From: Bin87 sp034423575
GTDB lineage: Bacteria > Chloroflexota > Dehalococcoidia > Lucifugimonadales > UBA3495
Length of the DNA stretch: 64,000 nucleotides
Direction: 5' to 3'
NCBI GenBank assembly: GCA_034423575.1
Contig: DAOUIF010000053.1
Span: 1 to 64,000 of the forward strand
Made by a program: the position numbers and the translations under genes. Below are positions 8,413-17,006 of the stretch, piece by piece (within the stretch, counting starts at the first letter, position 1; each line of letters opens with the position of its first letter). Under the pieces are notes generated by a model. It worked only from the letters and a program-made list of their open reading frames with translations. It had not been told where the DNA came from and made no database searches.

Positions 8413-8727
8413 ATGACCACGCAGTGGATAGAATTCGACGAAGCTGCCACTCCGATTCGTATCAGCCTGGAGCCAGGGGACGCGCGCCTCAGCCCCTGGG
8501 GGGACCACGACACCGTTATCATCCGGAAAATCGGCGACAAGCAGTTTGACGCCTTGGTGCCGACGTGGTCGGTGGCCGAAGACCGGAGTTACGTCATGGC
8601 AGCCCGTGTGGGCCGCGTACAGGAAAAGATTGTAGTCTATCTGGCCACCAGCAATGAAGGACGTCCCACCTGGCGGCTCACGGACGCCGAATACGCCCAG
8701 GTTGCGACGAAGAGGGAGACCGTCTGA
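8413..8727 (+). CDS. Hypothetical protein, 104 residues
   Basis: I do not recognise this protein. The chosen ATG at 8413 has AGAGGAA upstream, better than an in-frame start at 8380. It has no membrane segment or Cys cluster and looks like a small mixed alpha/beta cytoplasmic protein. Its TGA overlaps the ATG of the truncated dcd-like gene by one base, so the two were an operon. It might be a partner of that gene. Confidence 0.55.
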   Translation: MTTQWIEFDEAATPIRISLEPGDARLSPWGDHDTVIIRKIGDKQFDALVPTWSVAEDRSYVMAARVGRVQEKIVVYLATSNEGRPTWRLTDAEYAQVATKRETV

Positions 8728-9029
8728 TGGTGCTGTCGGACGGCGAATTATTTGAAGCTATCGCCAGTGGACATCTGGTGATCGCACCCTTCGATGATAA
8801 CAACGTACAACCGTCATCCATCGACTTGAGATTGGATCCGTTGCTAACTGTCCAGCACCGCAGCCCGGTGCCCGGCATGACCCTCCATCCGGATGAGTTG
8901 AACGTAGCCGAACACATTAGGCTCTATGCGGAGGAGACGGTTGACCTGTCGGGCGGACAAACCTGGAATTTCGGACCTGGCGGTTTCGTCATCGGGCGGT
9001 TGAACCTGCATTGGCACTGTTGGAGATAA
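8727..9029 (+). pseudogene. Truncated dCTP deaminase-like gene
   Basis: The 100-codon frame begins like dCTP deaminase/dUTPase-fold proteins (LSDGELFEAIASGHLVI, then VQPSSIDLRLDP). It aligns to about GPGGFVIGR, then ends in NLHWHCWR and a stop. Functional enzymes are near 190 residues and carry the KSSLGR segment and the catalytic Glu in the missing half. It is therefore very probably inactive. A GTAGGGGCG hairpin follows at once, and a relic of the DUF1501 gene end lies just beyond, which suggests a deletion or recombination point near 9010. Confidence 0.75.
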
Positions 9030-9031
9030 AA

Positions 9032-9059
9032 GTAGGGGCGAATGATTGTTCGCCCCTAC
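9032..9059. terminator. GTAGGGGCGAA hairpin (repeat family C, copy 1)
   Basis: An 11-bp perfect stem GTAGGGGCGAA / TTCGCCCCTAC with a 6-nt loop. Similar hairpins lie at 50611-50637 and 57058-57086. It may work as a bidirectional terminator or may be a mobile palindrome. Confidence 0.6.
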
Positions 9060-9082
9060 ATCGTTCCTGAATTGTCAGTCGC

Positions 9083-9121
9083 CTACAGGAAGGCTAACTG
9101 CTCGTAGTCGCGGTGAGCGTG
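9083..9121 (-). pseudogene. Relic of a second DUF1501 gene 3' end
   Basis: On the minus strand this segment reads HAHRDYEQLAFL then stop, almost the same as the end of the intact DUF1501 protein (HGDYEQFAFL). The DNA match covers about 40 bases (9075-9117 against 9384-9428) and includes the bases just after the stop. It is a leftover of a duplication. Confidence 0.7.
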
Positions 9122-9146
9122 GGGCGGCCGGCCGCACCGGTGCGGA

Positions 9147-9362
9147 CTATATCCAGAACCGCAAGGCCACATTGAAAGCCACCAGGACGATGCCGAGGAC
9201 GGCAAGCCCACCGGCAATCCAACTGCGCAGGGAGGCGATTTCACCCTTGACTTCAGCCTTGGTGGCGGCGATTTCACCTTTGACTTCGGCGACGTCGGCT
9301 TTGGTAGCCAGGTGCTCAGCGCCGCCCTCCAGCCGGCTTACCCGTTCCTCCAGGCTCGTCAT
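9147..9362 (-). CDS. Small coiled-coil protein with C-terminal membrane helix
   Basis: The 71-residue protein starts at ATG 9362, preceded by a strong AAAGGAGG site. Residues 1-45 form a heptad-type coiled coil with repeats of the type TKADVAEVKGEI. Residues 48-68 are one membrane helix (IAGGLAVLGIVLVAFNVAL). The function is unknown. It starts 30 nt after the DUF1501 stop, on the same strand, so it is probably co-transcribed. Similar designs with the helix at the N-terminus occur at 55243 and 63488. Confidence 0.7.
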   Translation of the reverse strand: MTSLEERVSRLEGGAEHLATKADVAEVKGEIAATKAEVKGEIASLRSWIAGGLAVLGIVLVAFNVALRFWI

Positions 9363-9391
9363 ATCGCCTCCTTTGACGCCCAGCCAGTCGC

Positions 9392-10519
9392 CTACAGGAA
9401 CGCGAACTGCTCGTAGTCGCCGTGGACGATGGGGATCGGGTCCAGCTCCAGCCACCGGTTGAGGATGGTGGCGTAGGTGGAGCGGAAGTCGTTGGTGAAG
9501 TGGAGGTCGCCTTCGGAGTGGTCCTCGGGGCGCAGGGACGGGTACTCGGCGTACAGGCCGCCGTTGACCGAGCCGCCGATAACAAACGCCACGCCGCCGG
9601 ATCCGTGGTCGGTGCCGGTGCCGTTGTCCTTGATGCGCCGGCCGAACTCGGAGAAGACCAGGATCAGCGTGTCGTCCAGCGTGCCGTGCTCATCAAGGTC
9701 ACTGGTGAAGTCGGAGATGGCGGTGGAGACGTCGGTCCACAGCTTGTGGTGGGCGGGAAGCTCGTTGCTATGGGTGTCAAAGCTGCCGTGCATCGTGTAG
9801 TAGATGCGGGTGCCCAGGTCGGCGGACATCACCTGCGCCATGTTCCGCAGCGACTGGCTGATGGGAGTGTCGGCGTATTCGACAGTGGACGAGTACAGGT
9901 CGGGCGCGCTGCGCAGGCGGTCGGCGCCCTTGAGGGCGTTGGAACCGGTCTCGGACAGCACCTGCGCGACGATGTCCTTGCTTTCGGTGGGACCGTAGAT
10001 GCGGCTGAAGGCTTCCAGGGCGTACTGGCGGGACTTCTCATCCTGGATGTCGGGCATCAGGCCGTAGGTCTCCAGGTTGGCTACCGACGCCACGGGAACT
10101 CCCTTGCACACCATGGCCCGGGGCAGGCCGCGGCCGAAGTTCACGCCGGTCAGGACGTTCTCACCCCGGGCGTCCAGGTCGCGGATGGTCGCGCCCAGCC
10201 AGCCCTCGGCGCCGATCTTCTCCGACTCGGCGGTGTACCACACGTCCCGGGAACGGAAGTGAGAGCGGTTGGGATTGGGGTAGCCGATACCGTTGATGAT
10301 GCCGAGATTTCCCTGGTCCCAGAGGTGCTTCATCGGCGCCAGGCTGGGGTTCAAGCCGACCTCGCTGTCCAGGTGCAACACGTCGCTCTCGGGGATGCCG
10401 ACGTTGTTGCGGAAGTCGTAGTAGAGGGGGTTGTTGTAGGGGATGACCGTGTTCAGGGCGTCGTTGCCGCCCTGGAGCTCAATCACCACTACCGACCTTT
10501 CCTTCTTGGTGGAAGTCAT
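9392..10519 (-). CDS. DUF1501 family protein
   Basis: The 375-residue protein belongs to the DUF1501 family, which has an alkaline-phosphatase/sulfatase-like fold and is usually encoded with DUF1800. Visible blocks are VVIELQGGNDALNTVIPY at the N-terminus, GYPNPNRSHFRSRDVW, MHGSFDTHSNELPAHH and VFSEFGRRIKDN GTGTDHGSG near the C-terminus. His and Asp residues there could bind metal. Many relatives carry a Tat signal, but this one lacks a signal peptide. The partner DUF1800 gene lies upstream on the same strand. The biochemical role is unknown. Confidence 0.9.
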   Translation of the reverse strand: MTSTKKERSVVVIELQGGNDALNTVIPYNNPLYYDFRNNVGIPESDVLHLDSEVGLNPSLAPMKHLWDQGNLGIINGIGYPNPNRSHFRSRDVWYTAESEKIGAEGWLGATIRDLDARGENVLTGVNFGRGLPRAMVCKGVPVASVANLETYGLMPDIQDEKSRQYALEAFSRIYGPTESKDIVAQVLSETGSNALKGADRLRSAPDLYSSTVEYADTPISQSLRNMAQVMSADLGTRIYYTMHGSFDTHSNELPAHHKLWTDVSTAISDFTSDLDEHGTLDDTLILVFSEFGRRIKDNGTGTDHGSGGVAFVIGGSVNGGLYAEYPSLRPEDHSEGDLHFTNDFRSTYATILNRWLELDPIPIVHGDYEQFAFL

Positions 10520-10652
10520 CGGGTTATCCTCCTGTTGTGGTCTGCCGGGGCCTTTTCAATTGCTGCGGGATCGTCGCCCCCGCATCGGTTGCGGAGTGAC
10601 GTTGCTGAGTTGGGGGTAGCGCTGAAATACCGTTCATCCTGGCCGCACCCGG

Positions 10653-10913
10653 TCAAATGCTGTCGGGGTGGTCGCCCCGCAGTATCTGAGCGCGTCGCAG
10701 ATCAATGGCGTCCTGCAACAGGCCAGACTCAAATCGCTCCAGAATGTCTATGTCCCTGCGCAGGATTGGATCGGATACCTTGACCTTGTTCTCTGCCTGT
10801 CGTAACTCTGTCAGGTCGCTGCCCGTGGCGCGGTGGGTGTTTCTCTGGCCGAACCGCAGCCAGAGCGCCACCGCCAGGGCGATGACGATGGCCAATCCGA
10901 TAAGGTACGGCAT
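10653..10913 (-). CDS. Small single-pass membrane protein, hypothetical
   Basis: The 86-residue frame starts with a membrane helix (LIGLAIVIALAVALWLRF, residues 4-21), followed by a charged cytoplasmic part. No family is recognised. The ribosome site is weak. It sits between the NHL and DUF1501 genes on the same strand, consistent with an operon member. Confidence 0.5.
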   Translation of the reverse strand: MPYLIGLAIVIALAVALWLRFGQRNTHRATGSDLTELRQAENKVKVSDPILRRDIDILERFESGLLQDAIDLRRAQILRGDHPDSI

Positions 10914-10952
10914 CGCGTTCAGCTTCCAAGTCGGCTCAGCTTGTCGGTCACG

Positions 10953-11990
10953 CTAGTTGGTGGCGCGGGCGGGCTGGTACACCTGGATGCGGTGCCGGTT
11001 GCTCTCGGTTACGTACACATTGCCGTTACGGTCGAGCTTGATCGACACGGGTGACCAGAAATACTTTTCGATGTGGGAAGACTCCTCATGGGGCTCGTCC
11101 ACGAAGTAGTCGATCTCGGGCTCCAGGTTGGCCCGGGAGCGGGCATCCCCCTCCTCCACGTTGACGGACAGGAAGTTGGCGGCCCAGGCCGACAGAGTGG
11201 CCTCGCCGCGCAGCATCTGGACGAAACCGCCGCCGGAGTCCAGGACCTGCACGCGCTCGTTGCCCCAGTCGGCCACGTAGATGTGGCCGAAGGGGTCGAC
11301 GGCGACGCCGGAAGGACGGTGGAACTCCCCATCGCCGCGGCCGGACATTCCGAAGGACGCCAGGTGCGTGCCGTCGCCAGAGAACTTCTGGATGCGGTCG
11401 TTGCCCCAGTCGGCTACGTAGACGTTGCCGTCGGCGCCGACGGTAAGCCCCCAGGGAAGTTTCAGCCGGTCGGCTCCGTCTCCCTCTCCGCCGAAGCTTA
11501 GCAGGAACCGGCCGTCGGCGGTGAACTTCTGCACCCGGTGGTTGTAGGTGTCGGCGACGTAGAGGTTGTCATCGGCGTCGAAGGCGAGGCCGGACGGGGT
11601 GTCCAGCTGGCCTTCGGCGGAGCCGTGCTCTCCCCAGACTGACAGCAACGCGCCCTCGCGGTCGAACACCGAGATGCGGTGCGTGGCCTCATCGCTGACG
11701 TAAACGCGCCCCCGGCTGTCCAGGGTGCAGGCGGAGGGCCAGATGAACTGGCCGGGAGACTGACCGTAGGCGGCGAAGGTGCCGTAGTACTCGCTGTCAA
11801 TGTCGCACATGGTGACGCGGACGCCGCGGGTGACGTTCTCCAGCGAACGGTTGGCGACGTACATCCGGCCATCTTCGGCGATGGCGGTGTCCATGGGGTA
11901 GTAGAAACCACGGCCCTCCATGGTCGTCATGCCCAGGGTCATGCGGTATTCGAGGAGCTTGATCTCCGGTATGTCTTGGACTGAGGTCAT
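10953..11990 (-). CDS. NHL-repeat beta-propeller protein
   Basis: The 345-residue protein starts at ATG 11990. The frame continues upstream, but that part is translated family A repeat. It has about six NHL blades, each with a core such as PSGVAVDPFGHIYVADWGN and VQ or IQ after it. NHL propellers bind ligands or partner proteins, and some act as lyases. No signal peptide is seen. It lies in a minus-strand group with DUF1800, DUF1501 and a GMC oxidoreductase, which is the only hint of its job. Confidence 0.88.
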   Translation of the reverse strand: MTSVQDIPEIKLLEYRMTLGMTTMEGRGFYYPMDTAIAEDGRMYVANRSLENVTRGVRVTMCDIDSEYYGTFAAYGQSPGQFIWPSACTLDSRGRVYVSDEATHRISVFDREGALLSVWGEHGSAEGQLDTPSGLAFDADDNLYVADTYNHRVQKFTADGRFLLSFGGEGDGADRLKLPWGLTVGADGNVYVADWGNDRIQKFSGDGTHLASFGMSGRGDGEFHRPSGVAVDPFGHIYVADWGNERVQVLDSGGGFVQMLRGEATLSAWAANFLSVNVEEGDARSRANLEPEIDYFVDEPHEESSHIEKYFWSPVSIKLDRNGNVYVTESNRHRIQVYQPARATN

Positions 11991-12012
11991 GGCTGATACA
12001 TCCTTGGAAATC

Positions 12013-12120
12013 TCTGAATCAGGATTTTCAGGATTATTGGATTGACAGGATTGGCCTAATTCTATGGTGCAAAACACCCAATCCCGTAAATCCTCCAATC
12101 CGGCAAATCCTGATTCTGAC
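12013..12120. repeat. Palindromic repeat family A, copy 3
   Basis: CTGAATCAGGATT at the left and AAATCCTGATTCTGAC at the right are inverted arms. The element lies between the NHL and DUF1800 genes. Translation through it would add an artificial N-terminus to the NHL protein. Confidence 0.8.
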
Positions 12121-12127
12121 AAACCTT

Positions 12128-13543
12128 CTACGCTCGCTGGAACTCGTGGGTCGACGCCACCATTTGGAGCACCTCGGCGATGCGGCCGCGGTCGGCGTCG
12201 TCGGGCGAGCCCACCACGGAAGCGAAGTCGACCAGCTCGCGGCGGGTATCCTCGGACACCTGGATCGCGCCCACCTGGTCCAGGCAGGCGTCGACGAGCA
12301 TTTCCGGTGATACCGCAGACGGTGTTTCCGCGATGCGCTCGACTATTGCGCTGACGCCGGGCTTGGCGGTGTCGCCCAGTTGCTGGGAGGCAAAGTTGAT
12401 GCGCTCCACCAGCGAGCCGGTGTCGATCCAGTCGGTGCCCTGGTGCCAGCCCTCGACGCTGGGCGGGTTGTTGAGGAACTGCCCCATGAACACCGCCTGC
12501 TGGTAGCGCTCCAGGATCTCCTTGCGGGGACGATCGAACTCGCCGGTCAGGCGCAGCACGCCGGCCACCAGCTCGACCGGGCTCTTCACCTTGCGGTACC
12601 AGACCGCTTCGTCCTTGAAGAACTCGGAGTTGAACAGGGCGCGTAGCATGGCGGCGATGTTATAGCCGCTGTCGAAGTAGGCCTTGACCAGCAGGTCGAT
12701 GGCCGCCGGGTCCTGGGCCTCGGTGTAGGGCCACTCGGGCACGGGCGGCTCGTCGGCGACGAAGAAGCTGTACATGTGCCGGGCGATGAAGCGGGCGGTG
12801 GCTTCCTGCTGGCAGATGATATCGACGATGTCGTCGCCGTTCAGCTGCCCGCGCTGGCCCAGGAACTCCTTCTCGCCGAAGTCGTGGTCGTCCTCCTGGA
12901 ACTCGAAGTGCCAGGAGATGCGGCCATAGGGCCAGTCGGAGTCGCGCATGGAGCGCAGTTCCATGTACTCGCGGTTGCCCAGGGTCCAGCCGGTGAAGGC
13001 GCGGGCGCACTCCTGGACGTCCTGCTCGGTGTAGTTGCCGACGCCCATGGAGAAGAGCTCCAGCAGTTCGCGGCCGAAATTCTCGTTGATGGCGTCCTTG
13101 TGGTTGTCCTGGTTGTCCAGCCAGATGATCATGGCCGGATCACGGGAGAGTTCCACCAACAACTCGCGGAAGCTGCCCATGCCCCGGTACCGGAACATAC
13201 GGACCTGGTCGGAGAGAGCTTTGCCGTGGATGACCTTGGGGTAGCCGGTGGCGAAGATGCCGTGCCAGAACAGCGCGACCTTCTCCCGCAGCGGCGTGGT
13301 GGTGGTGGCCATCCGGTACAGCCAGTTCTCGCCGGAGCCCAGCGTGCCCATCATGCCGGACAGCTCGGGGTGGAACCGGCGGATCAGGTCATCGCCCATG
13401 CGGCGCTCGTTGCCGTGGTCCAGAAGCTGGTCCACGGTGGCTTCGTAGCCCTGGGCGGCGCAGGCCTCCAACTGCTCGCGGGTGGCGCCGAAGCCGGCCC
13501 GCCGCATCAGGTGACCAATAAGTTCTACATCGCGGTTTGCCAT
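12128..13543 (-). CDS. DUF1800 family protein
   Basis: The 471-residue protein begins at ATG 13543 with AGGTAACCC upstream. Family marks are LMRRAGFGATREQLE near the N-terminus, the DNQDNHKDAINENFGRELLE block, EQDVQECARAFTGWT, and the FLGQRGQLNGDDIVD block. Its fold and biochemistry are not established. The gene is typically beside DUF1501, as here. No secretion signal is seen. Confidence 0.9.
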   Translation of the reverse strand: MANRDVELIGHLMRRAGFGATREQLEACAAQGYEATVDQLLDHGNERRMGDDLIRRFHPELSGMMGTLGSGENWLYRMATTTTPLREKVALFWHGIFATGYPKVIHGKALSDQVRMFRYRGMGSFRELLVELSRDPAMIIWLDNQDNHKDAINENFGRELLELFSMGVGNYTEQDVQECARAFTGWTLGNREYMELRSMRDSDWPYGRISWHFEFQEDDHDFGEKEFLGQRGQLNGDDIVDIICQQEATARFIARHMYSFFVADEPPVPEWPYTEAQDPAAIDLLVKAYFDSGYNIAAMLRALFNSEFFKDEAVWYRKVKSPVELVAGVLRLTGEFDRPRKEILERYQQAVFMGQFLNNPPSVEGWHQGTDWIDTGSLVERINFASQQLGDTAKPGVSAIVERIAETPSAVSPEMLVDACLDQVGAIQVSEDTRRELVDFASVVGSPDDADRGRIAEVLQMVASTHEFQRA

Positions 13544-13556
13544 GGGTTACCTCCCC

Positions 13557-15104
13557 CTAATTACCCTGCCGCATGAGCTCGGACACTCGCTCGCCGATCA
13601 TCATGGTGGTGACGTTGGTGTTGGCGCGGATGCAGTCGGGCATGATGGACGCGTCCACCACGCGCAGGTTCTGCACGCCCTTGACCCGGCCCTGCTGGTC
13701 GACCACGGCCATGGGGTCCGAGTCCGGCCCCATCTTGCAGGTGCAGGAGATGTGCTGGGCGGTGGAGACGTTGGCGCGGAGCCAGCGGTCCAGGGCGTCA
13801 TCGGTCTCGAGGTCGGAGTCCAGGGGCTCCGTCCGCTCCTGGATGATGTCGGAGAAGTCGCTGTGCTTGCCCAGTTCCGCGGCAATTCTTACCCCGTCCC
13901 GCAGCCGCTTGCGGTCGAACTCCTCCTGCAGGTAGTTGTAGTTCAGATAGGGCTGCTGGTGCGGGTCAGTGGACTGGAGCCTGAGCTCGCCAGCGCCCAC
14001 GGCCAGGTAGATTGACACGGAGGCGCGGATGCCCAACGGCTCCATGCGGTCGCCGCCTCGGATCACCTGCTCGGTGGCGAAGGACGAGAAGATCATGATC
14101 ATGTCGTTGCGCAGGTCGGATCCTTCGGCGGTGTATTTCAGGCACGTCTGGATACGGGGCGCAAACCCGTCGAGGTCAAATCCCGGCCTGGTCCGCCAGG
14201 TAACGGGCACGATGGGATGGTCGCGGAGGTTCTGCCCGACACCGGGGCTGTCGTGCACCACCGGAATCCCCAGGCTGCGCAGGTGTTCTGCGGGACCGAC
14301 GCCGGAGAGCATGAGCAATTGAGGTGAGGCGATAGCGCCGCCGCTGAGAATTATCTCGTCGGCCTCTACGGTGAAAATCTCGCCGCCGGTCTCGACCATC
14401 ACGCCGGTGGCCCGGTTGCCGTCGAACAAAACCCGGTGCACGGTGCAGTTGGGGCGCAGGGTCAGGTTCAATCGATGGCGCGCCGGATCCAGATAACCCA
14501 GAGCGGTGCTCCAGCGTATGCCGTTGGGGTTGTTGAAAGGCGTGGGACCGACGCCGGTGGAGTCGGGGCTGTTGTGGTCATCCGTGTGCGGGAAACCGTA
14601 GGCCCGGGCGGCGTTGTAGAACGCGCTCTGAGCCGGGAGCCATTCCTCGCGCTTGAAGCGACGAGCGACGATGGGGCCGTCGTTGCCGTGGAAGTCGTCC
14701 GAGAAATCGGTGTCGGTCTCCAGGCGCCGGAAGCAGCCCAGCAGGTTCTGGAAGCTCCACTGGTCGTTGCCCATGGCGGCCCAGCCGTCGTAGTCCTCGG
14801 GCACGCCCCGCAGGAACATCTGGCCGTTGATGGCGCTGGAGCCGCCGGTGACCTTGCCGCGGGGCACCATGATCTCCGGGTTCTCGGCGGTGCCGTATCC
14901 GGTGAACTGCCAGTTGTGGTCGCTGGTCATGACGTCGGTGGCGGTGGCGTAGCCAAACTTCACCTCGTCGGGCAGGTGTTCGAAGTTGGGGTAGTCCGGC
15001 CCGGCTTCCAGCAGCAGCACCGAAGTGCTGGGGTCCTCGCTCAGCCGGGTGGCCATGATGGAACCGGCCGAGCCGGCACCGATGACGATGTAGTCGTACT
15101 TCAC
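13557..15104 (-). CDS. GMC-family FAD oxidoreductase (choline dehydrogenase-like)
   Basis: The protein is 515 residues from the GTG at 15104, preceded by GGAGG. A longer frame to 15281 lacks a site and adds non-family residues. The FAD-binding GAGSAGS segment is at 9-15, and the adenosine-binding acid is in LLLEAGPDYPNF. The GMC signature PRGKVTGGSSAINGQMF follows. The active-site His lies in QHISCTCKMGP near the C-terminus. The family oxidises alcohols to aldehydes or ketones. It is 14 bases upstream of the DUF1800 start and probably in one transcript with it. Confidence 0.92.
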   Translation of the reverse strand: MKYDYIVIGAGSAGSIMATRLSEDPSTSVLLLEAGPDYPNFEHLPDEVKFGYATATDVMTSDHNWQFTGYGTAENPEIMVPRGKVTGGSSAINGQMFLRGVPEDYDGWAAMGNDQWSFQNLLGCFRRLETDTDFSDDFHGNDGPIVARRFKREEWLPAQSAFYNAARAYGFPHTDDHNSPDSTGVGPTPFNNPNGIRWSTALGYLDPARHRLNLTLRPNCTVHRVLFDGNRATGVMVETGGEIFTVEADEIILSGGAIASPQLLMLSGVGPAEHLRSLGIPVVHDSPGVGQNLRDHPIVPVTWRTRPGFDLDGFAPRIQTCLKYTAEGSDLRNDMIMIFSSFATEQVIRGGDRMEPLGIRASVSIYLAVGAGELRLQSTDPHQQPYLNYNYLQEEFDRKRLRDGVRIAAELGKHSDFSDIIQERTEPLDSDLETDDALDRWLRANVSTAQHISCTCKMGPDSDPMAVVDQQGRVKGVQNLRVVDASIMPDCIRANTNVTTMMIGERVSELMRQGN

Positions 15105-15240
15105 AACGATCCTCCACGGGTCAGGAGAGTCAGGTTTCAGGAGAATGCGGGTGCAGATTGTCTGGTTTCCGCAATGATACTGGAAAAGGCGGGGCAGTTC
15201 CAGATTGCAGCTGCACACAAGCCGGGAGCGATGGGCTCTG

Positions 15241-15246
15241 TATAAT
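15241..15246 (+). promoter_or_regulatory. -10 element of the VapBC-type operon
   Basis: TATAAT lies 33 nt before the antitoxin ATG at 15280. No -35 hexamer of quality is seen. Confidence 0.45.
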
Positions 15247-15279
15247 GGTGCAATCGGAGCGATGGCAACGGGGGATAGC

Positions 15280-15549
15280 ATGGAGAAGGTGAACCTGTAC
15301 GCGGATCGTCGACTAGTGGACGCCGTACGATGCCGGGCGCTTGAAGAAAAGACGGGCCTGAACGAGCTATTTCGCCAATGGATGGTGGATTACCTGGGCG
15401 GCGAAGAGGCGGCTGAGCAGGCCATCGCGGACACACCGGCGTTGCACAAAGCGCAGGTGGAGCGGGCGATGGCCGCCGTCGAGGAGTTGCAAAAATACAT
15501 CGACACCAGTGGCCCCAAACCCACGCGGGACGAGATGAATGCCCGCTGA
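15280..15549 (+). CDS. VapB-like antitoxin
   Basis: The 89-residue protein starts at ATG 15280 (MEKVNLYADRRLVDAVR). The N-terminus fits a ribbon-helix-helix DNA-binding fold, and the C-terminal half is a charged helical toxin-binding tail. Such antitoxins neutralise a PIN nuclease and repress their own promoter. It overlaps the downstream PIN gene by 11 bases, the usual coupling. The assignment rests mostly on position. Confidence 0.7.
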   Translation: MEKVNLYADRRLVDAVRCRALEEKTGLNELFRQWMVDYLGGEEAAEQAIADTPALHKAQVERAMAAVEELQKYIDTSGPKPTRDEMNAR

Positions 15550-15979
15550 AAATTTCATCGACAGCAACATATTCGTTTATATGTTGGATACATCTGCTCC
15601 CGCCAAGCGCCAACGCGCGAGGGAGTTGGTGTACGGTCTCTTGGGAGACAGGACTGGTTGCATCAGTTATCAGGTGGTCCAAGAATCGTTGAACGCGTTG
15701 ATAAGAAAGCTAGGCGAGCCGCCGGACGCTGTGACAGCATTTCTGGAGGAGGTCTTGCTCCCCCTTTGGCAAATCAACCAAATTAATGCCTCGCCTGAGC
15801 TTTACCGCAGCGGCCTGCGGATGCAAGCGCGCTACGGTTTCAGCCTCTACGATTCGCTGATTGTGGCAACGGCGCTTGGAGCCGGGTGCACCACCCTGTA
15901 CAGCGAGGATATGCAGGACGGACAACGAATAGAGGGGTTGACCATCAGGAACCCCTTTGCGGAAACTCCCGCTACGTGA
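15539..15979 (+). CDS. PIN-domain toxin, VapC-like
   Basis: The 146-residue PIN nuclease has the first acid in FIDSNIFVYMLD (Asp8), a middle Glu in QVVQESLNAL, and the later acids in YDSLIVATALGAG and LYSEDMQDG. PIN toxins cut RNA with Mg2+ at these acidic residues. The start overlaps the upstream antitoxin gene. Together they form a type II toxin-antitoxin pair. Confidence 0.88.
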   Translation: MPAENFIDSNIFVYMLDTSAPAKRQRARELVYGLLGDRTGCISYQVVQESLNALIRKLGEPPDAVTAFLEEVLLPLWQINQINASPELYRSGLRMQARYGFSLYDSLIVATALGAGCTTLYSEDMQDGQRIEGLTIRNPFAETPAT

Positions 15980-15992
15980 ACGGAGGCCCAAC

Positions 15993-17006
15993 ATGCCCGA
16001 AACCATCCGCCCCGACGACCCCCGGCTCACCTGGCAGGGGGCTATTTCGTTCCACGACACCGCCGAGTGGCGGATGCCGTGGCGCATCCCGTACGAAGAT
16101 CGCTCGCTTTTCCCGCCCGACGCCCTGCGGGAGCGGGCCGCCATGCCCGCCGGCGTGCGCATTGCCTTCCGCAGCGACACCGAGATGCTGGCCGGCTCGG
16201 TTGCGCCGGTGATGGAGTCCAGCCCCATCGACCTCTATTGCGACGGGCAGCTGCACAGGTCGGCCGCACTGGAAGGACGGGATGGTTTCCGGTTCGACGG
16301 CCTACCGGTCGGCGAGAAGCTGGTTGAACTGTGGCTGCCGCAGCACGGCGAGTTCCGGCTGCGTCACCTGGAAGTTTCGGACGGGGCGAGGCTGGAACCC
16401 TTCGACGACCGGCGGCCACGTTGGGTGGCCTACGGCAGATCCATCACCCACTGCCGCACTGCCGCCAGCCCCAGCCTGACCTGGCCGGCCGTGGCGGCGC
16501 GGGCCTGCGACCTGAACCTGACCTGCCTGGGTTACGGCGGGGGCTGCCACCTGGAGCCTATGGTGGCGCGGATGATGCGGGATCTGCCGGCCGAGTACCT
16601 CTCGATGAAGGTCGGGATCAACGTGTACAACGCCGCCAGCATCGGACTGCGGACGTTCATGCCGGCCGTCATCGGGTTCGTGCACATACTGAGGGAAAAG
16701 CATCCCGACACGCCGCTGGCGGTGATTTCGCCGATTTTCTCGGCTTCCCGAGAGCACACCGAGAACCCGATGGGATGGACCCTGTCGGCCATGCGTTCCG
16801 AGGTGGCCGAAGCGGTTTCGCTCATGCAGGCTCGGGGTGACCGCAACCTGCACTACGTGGACGGCCTGGAACTGTTCGGGCCGGAGATGGCCCACATGCT
16901 GCCCGACGACCTGCATCCCGACGCCGAGGGATACCAGGCCATGGGGCGGAACTTCGTGGAGAAGGTGGCGGCTACGGTGTTTGGTCGGGCTCCGGTTCCG
17001 GCATAA
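15993..17006 (+). CDS. SGNH/GDSL-family hydrolase with N-terminal accessory domain
   Basis: The 337-residue protein starts at ATG 15993 with GGAGG upstream. Residues 1-140 form an N-terminal beta domain found before such hydrolases. The catalytic domain has block I YGRSITHC with Ser150, block II GYGGGC, block III Asn in GINVYN, and block V DDLHPDAEGY with Asp and His. It should hydrolyse an ester, such as an acetyl group on a sugar. No signal peptide is present. Its end overlaps the convergent Cys-cluster gene by 35 bases. Confidence 0.82.
   Translation: MPETIRPDDPRLTWQGAISFHDTAEWRMPWRIPYEDRSLFPPDALRERAAMPAGVRIAFRSDTEMLAGSVAPVMESSPIDLYCDGQLHRSAALEGRDGFRFDGLPVGEKLVELWLPQHGEFRLRHLEVSDGARLEPFDDRRPRWVAYGRSITHCRTAASPSLTWPAVAARACDLNLTCLGYGGGCHLEPMVARMMRDLPAEYLSMKVGINVYNAASIGLRTFMPAVIGFVHILREKHPDTPLAVISPIFSASREHTENPMGWTLSAMRSEVAEAVSLMQARGDRNLHYVDGLELFGPEMAHMLPDDLHPDAEGYQAMGRNFVEKVAATVFGRAPVPA

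Noticed and set aside
11991..12122. N-terminal extension of the NHL protein
   Set aside because: These codons are the family A repeat read as protein; the ATG at 11990 has its own ribosome site.
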